Shown piece after piece: positions 58,434 through 64,000 of a stretch of 64,000 bases of DNA (positions within the stretch are counted from its first letter, which is position 1; each line of letters begins with the position of its first letter). Under the pieces are notes generated by a model. That model did not search any database, was not told the origin of the DNA, and saw only the letters and a program-made list of their open reading frames with translations. Position numbers and translations under genes: made by a program. This DNA is from SIG205 sp045545595 (lineage in GTDB: Bacteria > Bacillota_I > Bacilli_A > RF39 > UBA660). The stretch lies in NCBI GenBank assembly GCA_045545595.1, contig JAZQBG010000023.1, positions 3,338 to 67,337 of the forward strand, in the 5' to 3' direction.

Positions 58434-61297
58434 TCAAAATCACCTACTTTGTTTTGTCTTTCAGTATCAGAAATTTTAGATAACTTACTGTTCCAGTCTA
58501 TTTTATCACAAATATCATTATTATAGCATGAAGTACCACCAATACCACTTAAGAAGTTACTAGTAGAGCTTAAGAGGTTACCGGTTGTAGAATCTACATT
58601 ATTGAAAGCATAATTAGTCATATTTTGCCAACCATAATCATAGTGTATACTCTTATTATATTTTTTTATTTGGTTAATTAAATCAGCATCTAGAGTTACT
58701 TCATACATCGGTTCTTCGATATATACACTATCACCTTTTTCATCACTTACACTTCCATAACTGTCGTTTTCACCTGAATGAGTTATATATCTATATTCAT
58801 CATCAATGTAGTAATCTCTCCAATTTTTACCCGGAGTTCTTCCATTAGGGAATGGATCAAATAACGATATTTGTCTAAAGTAGAAACCACGTCCATTAGT
58901 TGTAGTGTCATTATCATCTGAACACGGAAATTCATTAGGTGAACAATCAACTATACCATTATTATAAAATTTATTTACGACACCATATTGGCAAGAAAAC
59001 CCATCAGTAGTAGTGTTTAAACGACCAGTTACACCACCATTACTTACCGTAATATTAAAATCATATACACCAGTTTCAGTTGTTGTTTCAGTATAAAATC
59101 TATTGTAACCATCCAAATATTCTTTTTTGTCTGTTGTTACATCTGTAACGACACTAGTATCTAGTTTTGAAATAAACTTATCTTTGAAGTTTATCGAATA
59201 ATTGTAGATATATTCTTTTGATAGTGGAACCATAATTGAATAAGTTTTTTTTACACAACCATATATTGTCGGCCAATCCATGGCTTCAAAATATAATTCT
59301 ACACGTGAGCCATCAATAGGAGTGTTTGGTACGAAAGTATTATCAACTAATGTGTAATAATCCTCTTTAGCAATGGAGTTAAATTTATAAGTATTATTGC
59401 TAGTCAGAAAATTTTTAATACCTACATCAAAACTTCTTGAATTATATATTGAAGAATTTAATTGTTGCGCAATAGTATTATAATAATAATTTTCTGCATT
59501 TGTTTTAGCTATAGTATAATTTTGACACCCAAAATCGATTGGATTAGTTTTACTAGAACCAACACCGTTATAAGTACGAGTCACTGTATGTTGTACATCT
59601 ATTTTATAGTCTAATCCAGTACCTGATTTTATAATGTTTTCATTTTTTTTCATAACATCAAGTGGTGTATAATTAGTAAATGTTACTTTTTCTGTAATAA
59701 CGGTATCACCATCTGTTACACCAGTAGGAGTATTTGCAATTATTGTATTAGCATTTGGCGAATCTTTACAGGATAAGTTAGTTTTCCATGTTGTTGGACC
59801 AATTTTACATTTTTCTGAATATCCTGATTCACTTCCGTATAATCCACAACAACATGCAGTATTCTTTTCAAAATAATCAGAATTATAACATTGATTTGAT
59901 TCATCAGAACAAACAGGATTTGTTTTTTCACATCTGTATGAACCGTCTTCATTGTATGCTAAACTATTTTCTGGATATTTCAAACAACATGATGATGGTG
60001 TGTCAGTATCCTCATCATAATTATAATCTTCTCGTGTGTCACATGTAGGACATATTCCACTAGGTCCTATTATGTTTGTTTCATAATCAAAAGTTGATGG
60101 TGAATAGTATTTAAATGTAGGAAGTTTTATCGCATCGGAATTCATATAATATTCATATTCGGTTTCTTTACAACAAAAATCTAAATATTTAATATTTTGA
60201 TTCTTAATCAGTTCTGTATTTTGGCAACATGTTTCATATAAAACTTCATATCCTTTTGTTGTATCACAACACATTCCTGGATTAGAATATGCATATTCTT
60301 TAGCAGTTTGAATTTGCACACCACTTTCACTATATACTCCGTCAGCACATGGATCTAATTCTTTTCTTTTTATTAGTATTGGTGAGTCTCCCCAAGGTTT
60401 TACCCAAACAGCATATGCACCTGCTTTATTACCAGAATTTAGGTCATCCCATACACGTCCACAATTTGATCCATTATGCGAAGAAAACTCTAATTGATAT
60501 TTATAAAATGTTGCTCCACCTTGAGTTCTTAATTCATCTTTGCCCCATACATTATATTTGTACTCAGGTGTAAAATAACATCCACCTTCTATTCCTCCTA
60601 ACGTAGTACCACCTATTGACCAATCCATATTTTTAAAATTTCCAGGCATAGCGTTGTTTGCTATAAAGATTACTTGGCCAACACCCCCAACAAGACTTCC
60701 AGTAAATTCTGAGGTATCAAAAATCGATGATGTATTCGTAACATAATCTTCAATTATATACAATTCATTTTCAGTTTCTGAATATCCATCATAACCAGAA
60801 ATAATTGTCATTGAAATTTTGTATTCATCATCTGGTAATGTGTTCATGTCATTAAAGACCGCTTTAAAATTTATCATATCATAATAATAATTTGTACCTT
60901 TCATAATAATTTTATTTCTTTCGGTTAGATTAAAATCATCGTGAAATGTAGAACATCTTGCATTATCACCTGCTACTGTTTGTTCATTTAAAAAACAAGT
61001 TAATGACAATGAATTTGCCCACGAATCCTTATTACCAGACGTATTGGCATATTTATACTCTGCTGTTCTAACAACTTGACCAGAAGAGTTTGTTAATTGA
61101 AATTTATATGTGTTCGCATAGCCTCCGGATAGATTACCATTATGATGCCGATGAATTAGGCCCCAACCGTTAAGAGTAAGTGTATTATCAGTTAAATAAA
61201 AATTAGTTATATCATATAATATTTCTGCCTTAACATTTGATGCAAATCCAAAAAAGCAAAAAAGTATTAGTACAAAAAAGTAAAGTTTTTTTCTCAT
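58430..61297 (-). CDS. Large Cys-rich secreted surface protein
   Basis: The 955 residues begin with a signal peptide (cleavage likely after N-V-K-A, about residue 28). The first 300 residues look beta-rich. The middle, residues about 320-520, is rich in cysteines and includes pairs such as G-M-C-C-D, T-C-C-Q, F-C-C-K, S-C-C-L and A-C-C-C-G, suggesting a disulfide-bonded repeat region. The last part is Ser/Thr/Asn/Asp-rich and has no anchor motif or membrane helix. I know no family. Start overlaps the upstream gene (ATGA), and the next gene overlaps its end, so all three are coupled. Confidence 0.75.
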   Translation of the reverse strand: MRKKLYFFVLILFCFFGFASNVKAEILYDITNFYLTDNTLTLNGWGLIHRHHNGNLSGGYANTYKFQLTNSSGQVVRTAEYKYANTSGNKDSWANSLSLTCFLNEQTVAGDNARCSTFHDDFNLTERNKIIMKGTNYYYDMINFKAVFNDMNTLPDDEYKISMTIISGYDGYSETENELYIIEDYVTNTSSIFDTSEFTGSLVGGVGQVIFIANNAMPGNFKNMDWSIGGTTLGGIEGGCYFTPEYKYNVWGKDELRTQGGATFYKYQLEFSSHNGSNCGRVWDDLNSGNKAGAYAVWVKPWGDSPILIKRKELDPCADGVYSESGVQIQTAKEYAYSNPGMCCDTTKGYEVLYETCCQNTELIKNQNIKYLDFCCKETEYEYYMNSDAIKLPTFKYYSPSTFDYETNIIGPSGICPTCDTREDYNYDEDTDTPSSCCLKYPENSLAYNEDGSYRCEKTNPVCSDESNQCYNSDYFEKNTACCCGLYGSESGYSEKCKIGPTTWKTNLSCKDSPNANTIIANTPTGVTDGDTVITEKVTFTNYTPLDVMKKNENIIKSGTGLDYKIDVQHTVTRTYNGVGSSKTNPIDFGCQNYTIAKTNAENYYYNTIAQQLNSSIYNSRSFDVGIKNFLTSNNTYKFNSIAKEDYYTLVDNTFVPNTPIDGSRVELYFEAMDWPTIYGCVKKTYSIMVPLSKEYIYNYSINFKDKFISKLDTSVVTDVTTDKKEYLDGYNRFYTETTTETGVYDFNITVSNGGVTGRLNTTTDGFSCQYGVVNKFYNNGIVDCSPNEFPCSDDNDTTTNGRGFYFRQISLFDPFPNGRTPGKNWRDYYIDDEYRYITHSGENDSYGSVSDEKGDSVYIEEPMYEVTLDADLINQIKKYNKSIHYDYGWQNMTNYAFNNVDSTTGNLLSSTSNFLSGIGGTSCYNNDICDKIDWNSKLSKISDTERQNKVGDFE

Positions 61298-61980
61298 AGA
61301 AGCTTCCTCCTTTTTCTTTTTTGCGTAATAACTACGGCTGTCATAATTATTAAAATTATAACTATTCCAATAATTAAAACGTAATTATCTTTTACAAACG
61401 AAAATATATTATTATCGTTTTCTTTTTGATTTTCTTCATTATCGTTATTATTTGCTTTATATTTATTCAATTCTTTGTTGAAAGTTTCTTCGGAGATCTT
61501 TGTGTTTAAATATTTTTTGCAATATTTAAAATTTGAATTTCCCTTACATTCATCAGTTGTACTATATTTATTATACCAAGCCAAACGTATTTTTATTGTT
61601 CCAAGATTTGCAAAACAAGAATAATTATCAGTTGTGTAAACAGGAAACTCTACAGTATTTCCACCAAATCCCCATCCAGTATTTAATACATTTGAAAATT
61701 CTTCACTTGTTGTATTTGTTATTCTATTTTCATCGAACGGAGATATTATTACCAAATTTTTAGGTACATTATAGAAATTAAAAACGTACATGTTATCACT
61801 AACCATTTGATATTGTTCTGATGCCTCTGTCTCACTTAAATGTGTATACTTGATTTCAATTTTATTTTTTAATGAAGTGAGATTTTTTATTTCTTCTTCA
61901 CTACATATTTCAGCTTTAACCTGAAAAGGAATTAAAAATAGAATAAATGTTAAAACAAAAAGAAATATATTTTTTTTCAT
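61294..61980 (-). CDS. Secreted protein with C-terminal membrane anchor
   Basis: The 228 residues have a signal peptide (about 1-23, cut before E-I-C), an outer domain of about 165 residues with a few cysteines (E-I-C-S, D-E-C-K-G, K-Y-C-K-K), a polar Asn/Asp-rich linker, and one membrane helix (about 196-216) followed by the basic stop tail K-R-K-R-R-K. So it is a type I membrane protein. First gene of the coupled surface operon. RBS AGGTGAA. Confidence 0.75.
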   Translation of the reverse strand: MKKNIFLFVLTFILFLIPFQVKAEICSEEEIKNLTSLKNKIEIKYTHLSETEASEQYQMVSDNMYVFNFYNVPKNLVIISPFDENRITNTTSEEFSNVLNTGWGFGGNTVEFPVYTTDNYSCFANLGTIKIRLAWYNKYSTTDECKGNSNFKYCKKYLNTKISEETFNKELNKYKANNNDNEENQKENDNNIFSFVKDNYVLIIGIVIILIIMTAVVITQKRKRRKLL

Positions 61981-62091
61981 TACTGTTCACCTATCTTTAC
62001 TATTAACAGTATATATTAAATTTAGACATTTTTCAATATTTTTATTAACGATTATTATATGTAAAAAACCAAATTGATTTTTCAATTTGGT

Positions 62092-63588
62092 TTAATATTT
62101 TTCTAATACTTTTTTCTTCGTAGATTCTAAATCTGTTTTGTATTCTGTTGGATTTAAATATCTAGCATAATATTCTTCAAAACACCAATTATTATCCTTA
62201 ATTATTTTAGCCACATCCTCACCTACGTATTTATAATACCATGGCATATAACAATATCTTGTAATATGTTCTTTTCCCTTTGGAAATCTTTGAATAAAAC
62301 CATATTCATGACAATGTTGTTCTAACCAAGCATATGTTTTCATTTCGTCCTCATACCCGATAAAATGATTATAAACTGGTCCATTTGCTTCATTTCTTTT
62401 TTCATAATAATCTAAATATATTGAGGTTTGTTTAGCTAAATCCAATCTATCATTTAATAATAATATTTTTATAGCAAAATATTTGGGATCATAATCTTTA
62501 GCAACTCCTACCAAATAACCTGTATGTCTTTCAGAATTATATTGATTAATCCACCATGAATTTAATAAATAGGTGTCATCAGTAACCTGTTCCAAATACT
62601 TTCTTAAACGCCAAGAATAACTGTCAAGTTCATCACGCACTTCATTCTGATTTAAAACACTATTAAGTGTATGTACATTACAACCAGCAGTTTCTGCTGC
62701 AGTTGCCATTTCCACGTATTTTTGCGATACTCCATTTTTTAAGAAGGAAAATCTCATTAAATCATTATATTTATTATTTTGAGTTATCCAAAATATTGGC
62801 ATCATATCTTCATCTTGAATAGTATCTTTATATTCTGGAGGTAAAATATTAAATCTATTAATTAATATAAGTGGTGAATTAACATTATATGATATTTGTA
62901 CATCTTCTTCTTTGGGTACTAAATATGTATGATATTCTCCATTTATCCATCTTTGTTCCTCAACAAGTTCTAAATCCAAATCCATATTAACATCAATTAC
63001 AACTTGTTTAGGATCCATATTAGTATTTTTTCTTTGATAATTTAGATATCTGTCAAAATCTTCTGGGTTAAAGTTTTGATCTACTGCACATCCTAATATA
63101 CCTCTTACTAATTTATGATATGTGCTTGTTTCAATTTCTTTTTCTATTTCTACGGTTTTAGTTTTTTCTACCCATTCAACATCAGCTCTTAGTAAATCAG
63201 CAACCATTCTAACAGGTACCAATGTTCTATAATTTCTCATTTCTGATACACTATCATATGTTTTTTCAACACCATTAATAGTTGCTTTATTAGTGCCTAC
63301 TTTGTGGTATATTGTATCACCATCTCTTGTTATTCCTAGTACACTACTATCACTATCTCTATAGTATACGATGGTTCCCATGCTTTCGAATATTGCTCTA
63401 AAAGGTACTTTTGTTCTTCCATCAACTACTATTGGTTCTTGATCAAATTCTATTTTCTCATTATTAAAATATACTTTTACTTCTTGATGAGTCATAGATT
63501 CTTCTTTTGCTAATGTAATATTAGCAGGTATTGCCATGTTTGCAGCAATCAATAATGAAGATATTATCTTCTTTGTTTTTGTGTTCAT
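62092..63588 (-). CDS. Copper-amine-oxidase-N domain plus degenerate VanY-like domain
   Basis: ATG 63588 fits GAGAGG better than ATG 63594; about 498 residues. A signal peptide (about 1-29) precedes a Cu_amine_oxidN-type domain (residues about 40-150; V-P-F-R-A-I-F-E-S-M-G, L-V-P-V-R-M-V-A-D), common in Gram-positive wall proteins. Residues about 230-480 follow the M15B D-Ala-D-Ala carboxypeptidase layout (L-I-L-I-N-R, A-W-L-E-Q-H-C-H-E-Y-G-F-I-Q-R-F-P, Y-V-G, E-E-Y). But the key E-P-W-H motif is M-P-W-Y, so catalytic Glu and a zinc His are gone. It is probably a wall-binding non-enzyme. Confidence 0.72.
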   Translation of the reverse strand: MNTKTKKIISSLLIAANMAIPANITLAKEESMTHQEVKVYFNNEKIEFDQEPIVVDGRTKVPFRAIFESMGTIVYYRDSDSSVLGITRDGDTIYHKVGTNKATINGVEKTYDSVSEMRNYRTLVPVRMVADLLRADVEWVEKTKTVEIEKEIETSTYHKLVRGILGCAVDQNFNPEDFDRYLNYQRKNTNMDPKQVVIDVNMDLDLELVEEQRWINGEYHTYLVPKEEDVQISYNVNSPLILINRFNILPPEYKDTIQDEDMMPIFWITQNNKYNDLMRFSFLKNGVSQKYVEMATAAETAGCNVHTLNSVLNQNEVRDELDSYSWRLRKYLEQVTDDTYLLNSWWINQYNSERHTGYLVGVAKDYDPKYFAIKILLLNDRLDLAKQTSIYLDYYEKRNEANGPVYNHFIGYEDEMKTYAWLEQHCHEYGFIQRFPKGKEHITRYCYMPWYYKYVGEDVAKIIKDNNWCFEEYYARYLNPTEYKTDLESTKKKVLEKY

Positions 63589-63594
63589 TTGCAT

Positions 63595-63759
63595 TATCCT
63601 CTCTTTTTATAATGTGAAATGCAATTGTTGTGTTGATAATACTGCTTTCATTAAGATATAAGTCATAATTGCCTTTTCAACACCTATTATATATATTTTT
63701 CTTTTTTCTTCAATAGATTTTATTAATTTTATACAAAAAATTAACTATTTAGTAATTAA
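63595..63759. other. Intergenic region between the VanY-like gene and the group II intron end
   Basis: AT-rich, with no credible reading frame. It should hold the promoter of the minus-strand gene. No clear hairpin or repeat was seen. Confidence 0.4.
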
Positions 63760-64000
63760 GTAGAGATTAAATAATTAATTTATTTAATCCCTCTCACACC
63801 ACTGTACGTACGGTTCACGTATACAGCGGTTCAATTTATATTACAGTATGTACTGTAATGTAATGGTCTAGTGGAAACACTAGTCCTTTTTCTTTTAATC
63901 TATTATTAGATATTGCTATATGTAATACAACTGTACTTGCTACCCAGTAATAACCTCTTCTTGTATTGGCTACCATATGTGCATTATATTCTGATATTCC
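63760..64000 (-). mobile_element. Group II intron, 3' portion (cut by window edge)
   Basis: On the minus strand the maturase end is followed by a domain V-like hairpin at about 63789-63832 (ACCGCTGTA pairing with TACAGTGGT, with the inner TACG...CGTA stem) and then a domain VI-like hairpin (AGGGATTAAATA with TATTTAATCTCT) at about 63762-63793. The predicted 3' boundary is near 63760, ending in AC. Confidence 0.75.
63836..64000 (-). CDS. ltrA: Group II intron reverse transcriptase/maturase, C-terminal end
   Basis: Only the last 54 codons lie in the window; the frame is open at the right edge. N-T-R-R-G-Y-Y-W-V-A-S-T-V-V-L-H-I-A-I-S-N-N-R-L resembles the C-terminal zinc-less tail N-T-R-K-G-Y-W-R-I-A of group II intron proteins, with L...G-L...Y...V-H later. 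The stop at 63836 is followed by intron domain V. Confidence 0.75.
   Translation of the reverse strand, partial: GISEYNAHMVANTRRGYYWVASTVVLHIAISNNRLKEKGLVFPLDHYITVHTVI

Noticed and set aside
1..64000. TGA read as tryptophan (Mollicutes code)
   Set aside because: TGA ends comEA, the YhcG-like gene and dinD at the expected lengths, and tryptophan is coded by TGG.

Overview
The window is very AT-rich DNA from a walled, low-GC Gram-positive bacterium, most likely an uncultured member of the Bacilli/Erysipelotrichia-like Firmicutes. TGA ends many clear genes, so the code is standard. Ribosome binding sites are Firmicutes-type (GGAGG or GGTGAT). The gene set is Gram-positive: comEA/comEC, gpsB next to a type B RNase P RNA, spoIIM, spoIVB, pgsA and a LexA/DinR-type box at recA. 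Peptidoglycan genes are present, which excludes true wall-less Mollicutes.

Layout. 1-8.3 kb: dus, comEA and comEC, interrupted twice by accessory genes, each time followed by a second copy of the 3' end of the gene upstream (dus tail, comEC tail). The cargo is a transglutaminase-fold protein, a YhcG-type nuclease, a possible ADP-ribosyltransferase and DinD. 8.4-16 kb: ABC-F protein, peptidase T, a MazG-like pyrophosphohydrolase, XerD, an IS256/Rpn chimeric ORF, and a ddl-murF pair. 16-22 kb: DUF2726-like protein, an HTH regulator, mnmA, an M3-like peptidase, spoIIM, a Prli42-like micropeptide and spoIVB. 22-24 kb: a type III toxin-antitoxin locus (ToxN plus three 36-nt RNA repeats) and a broken ORF6N gene. 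24-29.5 kb: xseAB, a dockerin protein, an InlB-repeat protein and a tandem HTH regulator. 29.5-44 kb, almost all on the minus strand, is housekeeping: nusB, tgt, rluD, lspA, rhomboid, recA, pgsA, rodZ-like, rnpB, gpsB, lepB, rplS, trmD, rimM, trmH, a YgjP-like peptidase, queH, cysE and a PAP2 phosphatase. 44.3-44.8 kb: tRNA-Met and a candidate type I toxin-antitoxin locus whose toxin promoter contains a LexA-type box. 45-51.5 kb: folD, glyA, a pseudopilin, engB, nrnA and ackA. 51.5-58 kb: an Rpn nuclease, a second ddl with a membrane-anchored MurF and an alpha/beta hydrolase, an intact ORF6N protein, and mtnN. 58-64 kb: a three-gene coupled surface operon, a copper-amine-oxidase-N/VanY-like protein that looks catalytically dead, and the 3' end of a group II intron cut by the window edge.

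The most interesting signals are (1) the 44.48-44.78 kb locus: a 27-residue hydrophobic peptide, a strong hidden ribosome binding site, a convergent RNA sharing a bidirectional terminator, possible 5'-3' mRNA pairing, and a LexA-type box between the toxin -35 and -10; (2) the toxIN locus, whose toxin also has its own near-consensus promoter with a LexA-like sequence in the spacer; (3) the repeated gene-tail duplications that bracket cargo beside competence genes; (4) the chimeric transposase/Rpn protein with a heptad coiled coil; and (5) two separate ddl/murF pairs. Queuosine genes (tgt, queH) and competence genes (comEA, comEC, an isolated pseudopilin) are scattered. All functions are inferred by reading sequence; no database search was run.
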